Position numbers and translations under genes: made by a program | Part shown: piece by piece, positions 8,438 to 17,106 of the stretch | Layout: every line of letters begins with the position of its first letter | Numbering within the stretch: position 1 is the stretch's first letter | Notes under the pieces: generated by a model | What the model was told of the DNA's origin: nothing | Seen by the model: only the letters and a program-made list of their open reading frames with translations | Database searches by the model: none | Origin: Alicyclobacillus mali | GTDB taxonomy: Bacteria > Bacillota > Bacilli > Alicyclobacillales > Alicyclobacillaceae | Length of the DNA: 64,000 nt | Reading direction: 5' to 3' (one strand) | NCBI RefSeq assembly: GCF_017329565.1 | Contig: NZ_JAFMTT010000005.1

Positions 8438-9343
8438 TCAGATCAGCCCATACGAAGTCAGCACGCCTCGCAACCTTGCCGTCAATCCTTCTCCTGGTAG
8501 CGCGAGCGGCGGCCTCACCACAGGCTTTATTTTCCCCATCATCGCAAGACACGCCTTCACCGGACCCGGGTTCGTCTCCCAGAACAAAGCCTCATTGATA
8601 TCGGCGAGTTGAAAGTGAAGATCGATCGCTTCATGCCACTTCCCGGCGTGCACCAAGTCGTACAAGTGGGCGACTTCTCTCGGCATGAGATTGGCAGTCG
8701 CGCTGAGATGACCTGCCCCTCCCAACGCGAGCATGGGGTAACACAGGAGCTCGATACCGGAATAGACGAGGAAATCTCGTCCGCACGCCTGGAACACCCG
8801 AGTGACCTGCTCAAAGTCCTTGTTCGACTCCTTGACACCAATGATGTTGGGACAATCGCGCTTTAGGCGGGCCATCGTGGCGGGCTCCAGGTTCACCCCG
8901 GTGCGCCCCGGAATGTTGTACAAGATGATGGGAATGTCGACGCTGTTCGCAATGGCGCAGAAGTGCCGGTAAAGTCCTTCCTGCGACGGGCGGTTGTAAT
9001 AGGGAACAATCACAAGCGCGGCATCAGCACCGAGACGTTCAGCCGTCTTCGTGAGGCGAAGCGCCTCCGCGTGATTCGTCGATCCCGTTCCTAACACCAC
9101 GGGCACCCGACCGCGCACAGCATTCATGGTGACCTCGAATAAGTATTCTCGTTCCTCCATCGTCAGGGAACTCGGTTCTCCGGTGGTTCCGGCGCAGGAG
9201 ATGCCGTGAGAGCCGCTCTCGATCTGCCACTCAATGAGATCGCGATACGACTTCTCGTCAAACGATCCGTCCTCCAAAAACGGCGTGACCATTGGAACGA
9301 TGGATCCGCGAAGGCGCGAATGCACGTCCTTTTCGCTACTCAT
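8438..9343 (-). CDS. DapA-superfamily pyruvate aldolase, probable 4-hydroxy-2-oxoheptanedioate aldolase of the HPA pathway
   Basis: A 301-residue class I aldolase of the dihydrodipicolinate synthase/N-acetylneuraminate lyase superfamily. Visible features are the GTTGE substrate loop (52-56), catalytic Tyr142 in LYNIPGRTG and the Schiff-base Lys171 in GVKES. By sequence alone it could be called DapA. It is, however, the last gene of a 4-hydroxyphenylacetate operon, 18 nt behind the extradiol dioxygenase, where the final step cleaves 4-hydroxy-2-oxoheptane-1,7-dioate to pyruvate and succinate semialdehyde. Enteric bacteria use HpaI, a class II enzyme, for this; the DapA-type protein is the likely replacement here. 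The ATG is 8 nt after GAGGGG. The substrate assignment is inference from context. Confidence 0.75.
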   Translation of the reverse strand: MSSEKDVHSRLRGSIVPMVTPFLEDGSFDEKSYRDLIEWQIESGSHGISCAGTTGEPSSLTMEEREYLFEVTMNAVRGRVPVVLGTGSTNHAEALRLTKTAERLGADAALVIVPYYNRPSQEGLYRHFCAIANSVDIPIILYNIPGRTGVNLEPATMARLKRDCPNIIGVKESNKDFEQVTRVFQACGRDFLVYSGIELLCYPMLALGGAGHLSATANLMPREVAHLYDLVHAGKWHEAIDLHFQLADINEALFWETNPGPVKACLAMMGKIKPVVRPPLALPGEGLTARLRGVLTSYGLI

Positions 9344-9361
9344 GGCCGTCCCCTCGCAGTC

Positions 9362-10360
9362 TCATTTGATATACCCAGCTGCACGTACGTCCGTAACTCC
9401 ACGCAGCTCAACAGGAACGCAGCGTTCCCAATCCATGACCGTCGTCCCGTCTCGCCACCAGCTTTCGGGTGTCTGATGGCCCCAAAGCGTCTGCCTCCTG
9501 GGGTCCGTCGCGCTCCAGCGGATAGGCTGATGATCGGGATCAACGGTCAGGTAGTCGGAGGTATAGAGCTCAATGCGATGACCGTCCGGATCGCGCAGAT
9601 AGAGGAAAAATGCGTTCGATATCCCGTGCCGCCCTGGCCCCCGCTCAATGTGGGCATGCATCTCTGCCCCGCCCAAGATGTCACAGGCTCGTATGATGCT
9701 CCCCATGTCGTCCATCCAAAAACCGATGTGATGCAAGCGCGGTCCCTTGCCTTCCATTAGTGCGATATCATGCACGTTCCCCTTGCGTTGAAGCCAGACG
9801 GCCTTCTTCACACGAGGATCTTCATCCGTCTCCACGTACTCGGTCACGCGAAAGCCGAAGCCCTCACTCCACATGGCCTCGCAGCTGGCGAGATCGGAGA
9901 CAAAGCAGTTGAAATGGTCCAACCTCCGCACGCCGGCACCCTTGTGCAAGTGGTATTTCTGGAGCATGCACTCGGCAGGCAACATCTCCGCGTAAAACTC
10001 GAGCGGGAAGCCAAACGGATCTTGTACACGTAGCGCCCGACCCTGGCCTGGTTCTTCGCCTTCTTCGACGAAATGGACGTCGCATCCCAACGCCTGAAAA
10101 TAGGTCGCAATGGCGTCGAGATCGTCGTTCTCCGCTACTAAAAACGCCAGGTGGCCGAGCATCGGCACCTCCGACTCCGTCAACACGAGACTGTGATGGT
10201 GGCGTTCCTCCACCCCTCGGAGAAATAGCCGCCCTTCGCGCTCCTCCGTGACGACAAAGCCGAGGACGCCCTCATAGAATCGACGAGAAACGGCGAGATC
10301 GCGCACGAGGAGTTCCGCGTGCCCCGCGCGCACAACCGAATACGGCAACGTCAACCTCAC
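9362..10360 (-). CDS. hpaD: Homoprotocatechuate (3,4-dihydroxyphenylacetate) 2,3-dioxygenase, VOC-fold extradiol type
   Basis: A 332-residue type I extradiol dioxygenase made of tandem vicinal-oxygen-chelate modules. It opens the ring of 3,4-dihydroxyphenylacetate to 5-carboxymethyl-2-hydroxymuconate semialdehyde. Likely metal ligands are His149 (RLDHF), His210 or His211 (RLHHIGF) and Glu264 (HRIELYTSDY), matching the His-His-Glu triad of the Gram-positive HPCD family, which uses Fe or Mn. Enteric HpaD belongs to a different (LigB) fold, so the symbol is by function. The GTG start overlaps the TGA of hpaB by 3 nt, indicating translational coupling. Confidence 0.9.
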   Translation of the reverse strand: MRLTLPYSVVRAGHAELLVRDLAVSRRFYEGVLGFVVTEEREGRLFLRGVEERHHHSLVLTESEVPMLGHLAFLVAENDDLDAIATYFQALGCDVHFVEEGEEPGQGRALRVQDPFGFPLEFYAEMLPAECMLQKYHLHKGAGVRRLDHFNCFVSDLASCEAMWSEGFGFRVTEYVETDEDPRVKKAVWLQRKGNVHDIALMEGKGPRLHHIGFWMDDMGSIIRACDILGGAEMHAHIERGPGRHGISNAFFLYLRDPDGHRIELYTSDYLTVDPDHQPIRWSATDPRRQTLWGHQTPESWWRDGTTVMDWERCVPVELRGVTDVRAAGYIK

Positions 10361-11808
10361 TGCGCCTCACCGCCCAAGAAAGCCTTGACACGCGAGACAT
10401 AGGGAGTTTTGTCGTAGGTGTCATAGAGCACACCGTACATGCGGACGGGATCGCCGAAGAAGAACCGCTCGTAAAGCACCTGGCGCGATCCGAAACTCGA
10501 GAGCGCAGCGTCCCAGGCGAGGCGAAACAGCTTGAGGCGATCGAACGCTTCAATATTGCGCCCTTGGAGGAAGCGCTCGAGGTCTCCGCGAATCTCAGAA
10601 TTCCAGTCGGCCTCGGTGGGAATGGCCATCAGTCCGCTCGCGCCGAGTTGCTGGATGATTTCGACAAGTCGGGGATACGTCTTTGGAAACAGGTTCCTCG
10701 CCGCGTTCAACGGACCCCATGCCGGTGTCATCACGCCGTATTCGTCGAGCTCCGCATCCGCTTCGGAGGCCCGCAAAAACGCTTTCATCGTCTCGAGCGC
10801 AAGAATGATCTCAGCCACCTTCTCCTTGACGTGCTGGAACTGTGCAATCCCGATGGCGTCGACCATGGCCTCCGCTAGCCCAAGCAAAAACTCACACTTC
10901 GCGACGTTCTTGTGCATCACCTGGTACGTCATGTGAATGACGGCGCGTGTGGCCTGATGCAACTGATTGCAGCGCTCAGCGTCCTCAAGGAGAAAGACGC
11001 GGTCCCAGGGAACCAGAACGTCGTTGAACACGACGATGGCGTCCATTTCCTCGAACCTCGAACCCAGCGGATGGTCGAAGTGGGACCGCCCGTAGTCGAA
11101 ACTCTCTCGGCAGATGTAGCGCAAGCCCGGGGTCGAGCTTGGGATGGCAAACGCGAACGAATACGGCGCGTCCTCCTCGGTGTTTCTCAGCACGGTGGAG
11201 GGAAAGACCAAGATTTCGTCGGCGATAGGCCCTTGAGTGGCCAACAGCCGAGCGCCACGAATGACGACACCACGACGGTTCTTCTCCACTACGCGGGCGG
11301 CGATATAAGGGTCCTGAAGTTTGCCGACACTCACGGACCGGTTGACCTGGGGCGCAATCAACGTGTGTGTCAACGTCAGATCCCGCTCGCGCGCGTATTG
11401 GTAGTACGCCTGGATGTTTTCGGCGTACGATGGATGATTGCTCGCAAAGTAAGCGCTTGCTTGAGACATGGCCATAATCGCCACGTTGAGATAATCCGAA
11501 GTCCTGCCCATCATCCCGAAGCTTGCTCGCGCCCAGCGTTGCATCATTCGTCCCCTGCGGGCGAGATCGTCGTGCGTTTTCGGGACTAACCAAGACAGGC
11601 CGTAGCGCTGTCCCCCCTCCTCATACGTCATCTCGTCACGCGTGGCGGGATTGAGTTGCATGTCATACAGGCTCGCCATGCTTCGGACGACATTGCGAAA
11701 CGCTGGGTGCTCCGAGATTTTTCCTTCCACCTTCTGTCCCTGAATCCACACTTCACGGAGCTCTGCATTCAAACGCTCCACGTATTCCGCGCCACTCTTT
11801 GCGCCCAT
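10357..11808 (-). CDS. hpaB: 4-hydroxyphenylacetate 3-monooxygenase, oxygenase component
   Basis: A 483-residue FADH2-dependent hydroxylase of the HpaB/HpaH family. It converts 4-hydroxyphenylacetate to 3,4-dihydroxyphenylacetate using reduced flavin supplied by HpaC. Length and sequence along the whole chain fit the Thermus/Geobacillus-type enzymes: N-terminal and middle domains with the conserved ASYFASNHP-like and NRS segments, and a helical C-terminal domain with the RDL-RFLQGRN stretch. It sits between hpaE (24 nt upstream) and hpaD (overlapping). The start is ATG or the GTG one codon earlier; no strong Shine-Dalgarno distinguishes them. Its reductase is separately transcribed at 16387-16893. 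Confidence 0.92.
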   Translation of the reverse strand: MGAKSGAEYVERLNAELREVWIQGQKVEGKISEHPAFRNVVRSMASLYDMQLNPATRDEMTYEEGGQRYGLSWLVPKTHDDLARRGRMMQRWARASFGMMGRTSDYLNVAIMAMSQASAYFASNHPSYAENIQAYYQYARERDLTLTHTLIAPQVNRSVSVGKLQDPYIAARVVEKNRRGVVIRGARLLATQGPIADEILVFPSTVLRNTEEDAPYSFAFAIPSSTPGLRYICRESFDYGRSHFDHPLGSRFEEMDAIVVFNDVLVPWDRVFLLEDAERCNQLHQATRAVIHMTYQVMHKNVAKCEFLLGLAEAMVDAIGIAQFQHVKEKVAEIILALETMKAFLRASEADAELDEYGVMTPAWGPLNAARNLFPKTYPRLVEIIQQLGASGLMAIPTEADWNSEIRGDLERFLQGRNIEAFDRLKLFRLAWDAALSSFGSRQVLYERFFFGDPVRMYGVLYDTYDKTPYVSRVKAFLGGEAQ

Positions 11809-11832
11809 CACTCATCACCCACCCTGTGTTAG

Positions 11833-13374
11833 TCAACTTTTTGCGTCCACGTCCGACACGCCAAAGCGGGGAATGGGATGCTGCTCGAGCGCCACATGCA
11901 CGGTCTTCCACTCTGTGTAAAACTCGAAGCTGTAGTGACCCCCTTCTCTGCCGACGCCGCTCTGCTTCATCCCGCCGAACGGCGTACGTAAATCGCGGAC
12001 ATTCTGCGAGTTGATCCAGGCCATTCCTGATTCAATCCGCCTTGCCACGCGGTGAGCGCGCTCGAGGTCCCGTGTCCAAATGTATGCGGCAAGGCCATAT
12101 TGCACGCCATTGGCAAGCTGGATGGCCTCCTCCTCTGTCGCGAACGGGATGGACACGAGCACAGGCCCGAAAATTTCTTCTTGCGCGATGCGCATGTCGT
12201 TTCGCACGTTTACGAACAGCGTCGGCCTGACGAAGTTTCCGCGCGCGAGTTCCTTCGGGACTTCGCCACCCACGGCCATGGTTGCACCCTCGCGTCTCCC
12301 GAATTCGAGATAGTGCTCCACGCGCTTCTTGTGCTCCGAATGAATCAGCGGGCCTACCTCGGTGGTGGGATCCAGCGGATGTCCAAGGCGAATCCTTCGG
12401 ACGCGCTCCGTCAAGCGCTCTTCGAACTCCTCGCGGATAGAATGCTGAATGAGCAAGCGAGAGCCGGCCGTGCAACGCTCTCCGTTCAGCGAGTACACGC
12501 CAAAGATGACGGCGTCCAAGGCTCGGTCGAGATCGGCGTCCGCAAACACTACAACAGGAGACTTCCCGCCGAGCTCCATCGAGAACCTCTTCAGCCCGTC
12601 CGCCCCATTTTTCATGATGATGCGGCCGGTGTTGGTTTCACCAGTGAATGAAATCAGAGGAACCTTGGGATGCTTCACCAGTGCGTCTCCCGCCACTTCT
12701 CCGAAACCATGAACGACGTTGAACACACCGGGTGGGAGATCGACTTCCTGAACGATCTCTGCCAGCTTGGTTGCCGTGAGCGGGGACCATTCGGCAGGCT
12801 TCAGAACCGCCGTATTGCCTGCCGCAAGACAAGGAGCAATCTTCCATGTCGCAAGCATCAAGGGCGTGTTCCAGGGTGTGATGAGTCCTGCCACTCCAAC
12901 CGGAAGACGGATGGCGTAGTTGAGAAACTGATCGCCCACTGGAAACGTCTCACCGGTCATACGCGTGGCCATCTCGGCGAAGAATCGGAAATTTTCCGCG
13001 GCTCGCGCAGCCTGCCCGCGGGCCTGGGAGATGGGCAACCCTGTGTCTGCGACTTCCAGACGAGCCAACTCCTCGCCGTGTCGTTCGATGGCATCAGCAA
13101 TGCGAACGAGATATTTAGCCCGCTCTTTCGCGCTCATTCTGCCCCAGGGCCCTTCGTGAAAGGCCCGATATGCCGCTTCCACCGCGCGATCCACATCGCT
13201 CGCGGTTCCCTCGGCGACCTGCGTCAATACCTCATTCGTCGTCGGATTCAAAGTGTCAAACCATCCTCCCTCCGCGCTCTCCACGAACCCACCATCGATA
13301 AAATGAAGCGCTGGGCGCGATAACGACTCGAACGCGAACTGTTCACTGGCTCCTTTCAGATTCACACCGCTCAT
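11833..13374 (-). CDS. hpaE: 5-carboxymethyl-2-hydroxymuconate semialdehyde dehydrogenase
   Basis: A 513-residue NAD-dependent aldehyde dehydrogenase that oxidises the HpaD ring-cleavage product to 5-carboxymethyl-2-hydroxymuconate. The ALDH catalytic set is intact: Asn169 (PWN), Glu267 (MELGGKSP) and Cys301 (GERCTAGSR), with the cofactor GETNTG segment at about 245-250. The substrate is assigned from the neighbours and from HpaE-like features near the C-terminus (INSQNVRDLRTPFGG). The ATG follows AAGGAGGTG by 7 nt and overlaps the hpaG-like stop in ATGA. Confidence 0.9.
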   Translation of the reverse strand: MSGVNLKGASEQFAFESLSRPALHFIDGGFVESAEGGWFDTLNPTTNEVLTQVAEGTASDVDRAVEAAYRAFHEGPWGRMSAKERAKYLVRIADAIERHGEELARLEVADTGLPISQARGQAARAAENFRFFAEMATRMTGETFPVGDQFLNYAIRLPVGVAGLITPWNTPLMLATWKIAPCLAAGNTAVLKPAEWSPLTATKLAEIVQEVDLPPGVFNVVHGFGEVAGDALVKHPKVPLISFTGETNTGRIIMKNGADGLKRFSMELGGKSPVVVFADADLDRALDAVIFGVYSLNGERCTAGSRLLIQHSIREEFEERLTERVRRIRLGHPLDPTTEVGPLIHSEHKKRVEHYLEFGRREGATMAVGGEVPKELARGNFVRPTLFVNVRNDMRIAQEEIFGPVLVSIPFATEEEAIQLANGVQYGLAAYIWTRDLERAHRVARRIESGMAWINSQNVRDLRTPFGGMKQSGVGREGGHYSFEFYTEWKTVHVALEQHPIPRFGVSDVDAKS

Positions 13375-14144
13375 GCCCGCACCTCCTTCTCTCGCTCCCG
13401 ATTCCCCTCGTTCACAACCGGATTTTTGAGCCGGCCTATCCCGTCAATTTCGATTTCAATCACGTCCCCCGGCTTCACCGGTGAGATGCCCGGCGGCGTG
13501 CCCGTGAGAATGACGTCGCCTGGACGGAGCGTCACAAACGAACTGATAAACGAAATCACTTCGTCGATTCGAAAGATCAAGTCTCGCGTGTTCCCGCGCT
13601 GACGGACCTCGCCGTTCACGTAGGTCTGAATCTCAAGCTCGTGCGGATTGGACACGTCCGCGGCATCGATCCACCATGGGCCGAGTGGTCCAAAGGTGTC
13701 AAAGCCCTTCGCGCGGATGGGCGGGCGGAACATGTTCCCCACAAAGTCCCGCACTGTGACATCATTTGCAATGGTGTAACCGAGGACGTGCTCGAAGGCC
13801 TCCTCTGGCTGAATTCGTCTCCCTGCTCGCCCTATGACCACGGCCAGTTCGGCCTCATAGTGCATGTACTCCACGCCCCTCGGGTAGACAATGGGAGCCA
13901 GATGCCCAATGAGCGACGCGTTCGGCTTGATGAACAGCACAGGTTCCTTGGGCTTTTCTAAACTCAACTCCGCCGCGTGGTCCGCGTAGTTCAGGGCAAG
14001 ACCGTACACGGTCTTCGGTTCAATCGGTGGCAGCCAGATCACCTGCTCCTCCGAAACCACTCGGCCCTCCTCGTCGACGAGAATCCCGTTTTCCCAAACG
14101 CCCTCATGGATCCGCCCCCGGTCGATGTATCTCGCGTGGCGCAC
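13371..14144 (-). CDS. hpaG: Fumarylacetoacetate-hydrolase-family protein, HpaG-like decarboxylase/isomerase (single domain)
   Basis: A 257-residue FAH-fold protein. Visible family features are the GLALNYADHAAE segment, metal-binding YEAELAVVIG, TIANDVTVRD, and the C-terminal ILTGTPPG. In the HPA pathway FAH-fold HpaG catalyses decarboxylation of 5-oxopent-3-ene-1,2,5-tricarboxylate and isomerisation to 2-hydroxyhepta-2,4-dienedioate. Enteric HpaG is a two-domain fusion of about 430 residues; only one domain is present here. The GTG start, 4 nt after GGAAGGAGGGG, is much better than an ATG 93 nt further upstream. It places the start 41 nt inside the end of the gntR gene, which suggests coupling. 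Confidence 0.8.
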   Translation of the reverse strand: MRHARYIDRGRIHEGVWENGILVDEEGRVVSEEQVIWLPPIEPKTVYGLALNYADHAAELSLEKPKEPVLFIKPNASLIGHLAPIVYPRGVEYMHYEAELAVVIGRAGRRIQPEEAFEHVLGYTIANDVTVRDFVGNMFRPPIRAKGFDTFGPLGPWWIDAADVSNPHELEIQTYVNGEVRQRGNTRDLIFRIDEVISFISSFVTLRPGDVILTGTPPGISPVKPGDVIEIEIDGIGRLKNPVVNEGNREREKEVRA

Positions 14145-14832
14145 GATACCCCTCCTTCCGCTCTGCCACCAAACGAGTATGTTGCTCATTCCAACGCCTG
14201 AACGCTTCCAACGTGGCCAATCGGTGTTGGCGAGCAAACCGTTCCACCGCGTCTTCTCCGACGTCCACCGCCATCAGCTGAATGAGCTTATCGTGTTCCG
14301 CGATAGAATCACTGGCACGATGCGGGATGAGATTGAAGACCGACACCCGCATGGCATCCATTCGTTCCCGGAATGCGTGGATTTCGTCCACGAGGTAGCG
14401 GTTGCTGCAGCAGCGAAGAATAATCTCGTGAAACTGTTGGTTGAGCCTGCTGTACAGCGTGAGATCAAAATCGGAACGGGCCTGGCGCATCGCTTCGTTC
14501 GTTTGTCGAAGCGCATCGAAGTCCTCATCCGTGAGATTGCGATAGGCCTGAGCGGTGGCGTAGCCTTCGAGAACTGCGAGGGCTGAGAGGATATCCTCAT
14601 ACATTTTCGCGTCAATGCGAGTCACCTTGGCTCCGCTGAATCGCTCGACCTCCACTAATCCTTCCGCTTCCAGGCGGCGAATGGCCTCACGAATGGGAAT
14701 CGCACTCACCCCCAACTCTTTGGCGACGCGATCGATCACGATGCGATACCCGGGCCCATAGGTTCCTTCGAGAATGCGCTGCTTCAACGTGTGATATGCC
14801 AACTGTTGTTTGCTCGGCGTGTGTTTTGTCAT
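14104..14832 (-). CDS. GntR/FCD-family transcriptional regulator of the HPA cluster
   Basis: A 242-residue FadR-type regulator: winged helix-turn-helix at about residues 8-75 (IVIDRVAKELGVS, IPIREAIRRLEAEGLV) and a helical FCD ligand-binding domain at about 80-220 with His residues typical of its metal site (FHEIIL, EHDKLI). It heads the hpaG-E-B-D-aldolase operon and very probably represses it until an aromatic acid binds. A perfect 12-bp palindrome lies 6 nt upstream of its start, and related sequences occur upstream of hpaC and the MFS gene, so autoregulation is likely. No clear Shine-Dalgarno precedes the ATG. Confidence 0.85.
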   Translation of the reverse strand: MTKHTPSKQQLAYHTLKQRILEGTYGPGYRIVIDRVAKELGVSAIPIREAIRRLEAEGLVEVERFSGAKVTRIDAKMYEDILSALAVLEGYATAQAYRNLTDEDFDALRQTNEAMRQARSDFDLTLYSRLNQQFHEIILRCCSNRYLVDEIHAFRERMDAMRVSVFNLIPHRASDSIAEHDKLIQLMAVDVGEDAVERFARQHRLATLEAFRRWNEQHTRLVAERKEGYRAPREIHRPGADP

Positions 14833-14838
14833 GACGTT

Positions 14839-14850
14839 ATCGTATACGAT
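14839..14850 (-). promoter_or_regulatory. Candidate GntR operator upstream of gntR-hpaGEBD
   Basis: Perfect palindrome ATCGTATACGAT just before the gntR start; read on the minus strand it is preceded by ATAGGAA. A TACGAT -10-like hexamer is embedded in it. Related sequences sit upstream of hpaC (16957-16968) and of the MFS gene (16384-16395). Confidence 0.6.
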
Positions 14851-14892
14851 TTCCTATGCGCGCGAAAGCGTCATTTTTCGTTCGGGAACGGT

Positions 14893-16323
14893 CTAAGGCG
14901 AAATCTCTTCCAGAATCTTGCCCCGAGACGCAATTCCTCCAAGGGCGATGAACGCCGCGACCAGAAGGAAGCCCGACATGGCCACAAAACCCGCAGTCAC
15001 ACCCAGAGAGGGGATGAACGGCGCGATGGCCCACAGGCCCACTCCAGCGCCGATGTGCCCCGCTCCATCCACCAGGGCGAAACCGCTGGTCCTCGCGCGA
15101 GATGGGAAGTTTTCAGCCGTCCACGCGTAGAACACCGGCACCCACACATTTTGGCCGAAGAAGAGCAGAATTGCACCGAGATAGGACAACCAAAGATGGT
15201 GCCCTGCGAGACCCACCACGAGTCCTCCCAGGATGGTCAGGACCGCCGAGACTACCAGATAGGTCTTGCGATCCATGACTTCCCCCGCGAGATACGCCAC
15301 GACGCCGGCCAGCAGCATACCGAAGACGCCGACGGCTACGATGAGCCCCGCCTCACTCGGCGCATAGCCTGCGCCCACGAGCAACGTGGTCATCCCTGCG
15401 GAAAATCCGTATACAGTCACATAGCTAAAGAGCCATACGAAAAACAGGAGAAAGACTCGCTTGCGATACACCGGACTGCCAAACAGTTCACCATACGGCG
15501 CGCGCCGGTCGGAGACGAGCGAGAACGATGCAGCAGTTCCATCGGGTTGAAACGCACCTAAGCCCAGGCGCTCCTCCATAGCAGCTACGACAGCGGCGGC
15601 TTCTTCGACTCGCCCCTTCGCGGCCAGCCAACGAGGAGACTCCGGGAGCTCCAACCGCAGCAGGATTGCGATGAGCGCGAGCACCGCCCCAATGTAGTAC
15701 ATCAACCGCCAGCCCCAATGGAACGACGGAGTTGCAAGTGCAAACGGGAGTCCCTCCGGGAACGGCGCACTAGGCGTCGTCAGCCACAAGCCGAGCCAGA
15801 TACCGATAAGGGCTCCGACACCTGAGAAAATGAACAACCCTGAGGTGTACTTCGCCCTCCGCGTTCTCGGCGCGACCTCGCTCATGTAAGTGTTCACCAC
15901 GGCCAGATCCGCGGCCACGCCCACGCCCGTGATCCCTCGAGCCAGAATAAACCACCAGTCATGCATCGCAAGAGCCGTCAACAATGAACCTATTCCCGTG
16001 ATGAACATGGTGGTCATCAGCATGCGCCTTCGCCCCACGCGATCCGCGAGCGGACTCAACACAAGCGTGCCAACCACATATCCGAGCAAATTGGCGAAGA
16101 CGGGCAACCCAATGTATCGACTGGCGTCCGCCGGTGTCGCACCCGGAATGATGGATGTGGCTGTCTGGACAAAAGATACGTTGACATCAAAAATGTCGTA
16201 GAACGTGAAGAGATACCCAAGACCGATGACAAGGAACAATCGCCGCGGAAGGGCCCATTTGGTCAACCGCTCCATCCGCGCCAAGATGCCCGCCGCGCTC
16301 GAAACAGGCACACCCGTGCCCAT
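14893..16323 (-). CDS. MFS transporter, probable 4-hydroxyphenylacetate/aromatic acid importer
   Basis: A 476-residue major facilitator with about 12 predicted helices. The loop 2-3 signature ADRVGRRRM, the PESPRWL motif after helix 6 and a long central loop place it near the metabolite:proton symporter/sugar-porter branch. It lies between hpaC and gntR on the same strand (63 and 60 nt), so uptake of 4-hydroxyphenylacetate or a related acid is the natural inference. The ATG at 16323 follows GGGGGAGGGGAG. A site resembling the GntR operator overlaps the end of hpaC just upstream, so it may have its own regulated promoter. Confidence 0.82.
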   Translation of the reverse strand: MGTGVPVSSAAGILARMERLTKWALPRRLFLVIGLGYLFTFYDIFDVNVSFVQTATSIIPGATPADASRYIGLPVFANLLGYVVGTLVLSPLADRVGRRRMLMTTMFITGIGSLLTALAMHDWWFILARGITGVGVAADLAVVNTYMSEVAPRTRRAKYTSGLFIFSGVGALIGIWLGLWLTTPSAPFPEGLPFALATPSFHWGWRLMYYIGAVLALIAILLRLELPESPRWLAAKGRVEEAAAVVAAMEERLGLGAFQPDGTAASFSLVSDRRAPYGELFGSPVYRKRVFLLFFVWLFSYVTVYGFSAGMTTLLVGAGYAPSEAGLIVAVGVFGMLLAGVVAYLAGEVMDRKTYLVVSAVLTILGGLVVGLAGHHLWLSYLGAILLFFGQNVWVPVFYAWTAENFPSRARTSGFALVDGAGHIGAGVGLWAIAPFIPSLGVTAGFVAMSGFLLVAAFIALGGIASRGKILEEISP

Positions 16324-16383
16324 GGTGTCTCCCCTCCCCCGAACGTCCAAAGAGCGCGATGTCCGCGAGCTATTGAATCTGAT

Positions 16384-16395
16384 TTCCTATATGAT
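16384..16395 (-). promoter_or_regulatory. Weaker candidate GntR operator between hpaC and the MFS gene
   Basis: Minus-strand ATCATATAGGAA matches the hpaC palindrome ATCATATATGAT at 10 of 12 positions and shares the string ATAGGAAATC with the gntR upstream region. It overlaps the hpaC stop codon. It could be chance. Confidence 0.35.
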
Positions 16396-16893
16396 TCTGC
16401 CCAGACAGGTGCGCACCGATGGATCCCCGACCAGGGACGTATAGGTTCCTCGCCAGAAAACAAGCGGAATTCCCTCGTCCTGTTGATAGAGGTCCTTCAC
16501 AAGACCGAGCACGATGACATGATCCCCCGCTGGAAATTGACCGTATACCTCACACAGCAGCGCAGCGAGACAGTCATCGAGACGAACAGATTCGCCGAAA
16601 GGCATAAACGTGCCCCGCCAATCTCCGCTCGATCCGGCAAAGTGGCGCGATACCTCCTCTTGATGGCGACCGAGGACATTCACTGTAAACGCTTTCGAAG
16701 AGGACAAAAGTTGTGCCATTTTGCTGCGCAGATCGACACAGACCAGAATCAGAGGAGGGTCGAGCGAAACCGATGTGAACGAATTGGCCGTCATGCCATG
16801 CACCTGACCGTTGATGGATGTCGTGATGACGGTCACGCCTGTCGTGAACATTCCGCATGTGCGCCGGAACGCTTTCGCGTCCACCTCGGGCAT
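16387..16893 (-). CDS. hpaC: Flavin reductase component of 4-hydroxyphenylacetate 3-monooxygenase
   Basis: A 168-residue flavin-reductase-domain protein (FMN-binding split barrel). Visible family features are FTTGVTVITT near the N-terminus, GMTANSFTSVSLDPPLILVCVD (FMN-binding region) and the FAGSSGDW-like and AGDHVIVLG stretches. It supplies FADH2 to HpaB using NADH. The ATG lies 7 nt after AAAGGGGGG; open frame upstream overlaps the promoter and is not coding. It is separated from hpaB by six genes but lies in the same direction and shares the candidate operator. Confidence 0.88.
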   Translation of the reverse strand: MPEVDAKAFRRTCGMFTTGVTVITTSINGQVHGMTANSFTSVSLDPPLILVCVDLRSKMAQLLSSSKAFTVNVLGRHQEEVSRHFAGSSGDWRGTFMPFGESVRLDDCLAALLCEVYGQFPAGDHVIVLGLVKDLYQQDEGIPLVFWRGTYTSLVGDPSVRTCLGRII

Positions 16894-16956
16894 GAGGCGT
16901 CCCCCCTTTCCCTTTCGTCTTCCCACAAGCCTGTGTGGGCAATGTGGGTTGTATAG

Positions 16957-16985
16957 ATCATATATGATTTCATACACCCGGTCAA
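16957..16985 (-). promoter_or_regulatory. hpaC promoter overlapped by a candidate GntR operator
   Basis: On the minus strand TTGACC (16980-16985) and TATGAT (16957-16962) are separated by exactly 17 nt, a good sigma-A promoter. The perfect palindrome ATCATATATGAT (16957-16968) covers the -10 element, so a bound regulator would block RNA polymerase. Confidence 0.7.
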
Positions 16986-17016
16986 TGCCAAATTCGCGGT
17001 TTACCTCGAAGATTTT

Positions 17017-17070
17017 CGGTGTGCGAAAAGGCGTTGAAGCAGGGACGACCTGCTTCCTCTTCGCACACCG
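17017..17070. repeat. Long hairpin between the GH3 gene and the hpaC promoter
   Basis: An outer 11-bp perfect stem (17017-17027 with 17060-17070) encloses an 8-bp stem (17036-17043 with 17049-17056). It is placed to stop readthrough from the GH3 gene into hpaC, but no T-tract follows on either strand. Confidence 0.5.
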
Positions 17071-17106
17071 GCGCCGTTCTATCAAGTCACACGAGTGGAC
17101 CACCAC

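Noticed and set aside
8438..9343. Simple assignment as dapA for lysine biosynthesis
   Set aside because: Motifs fit the superfamily but the coupled position at the end of the HPA operon favours a catabolic aldolase; no lysine gene is near.
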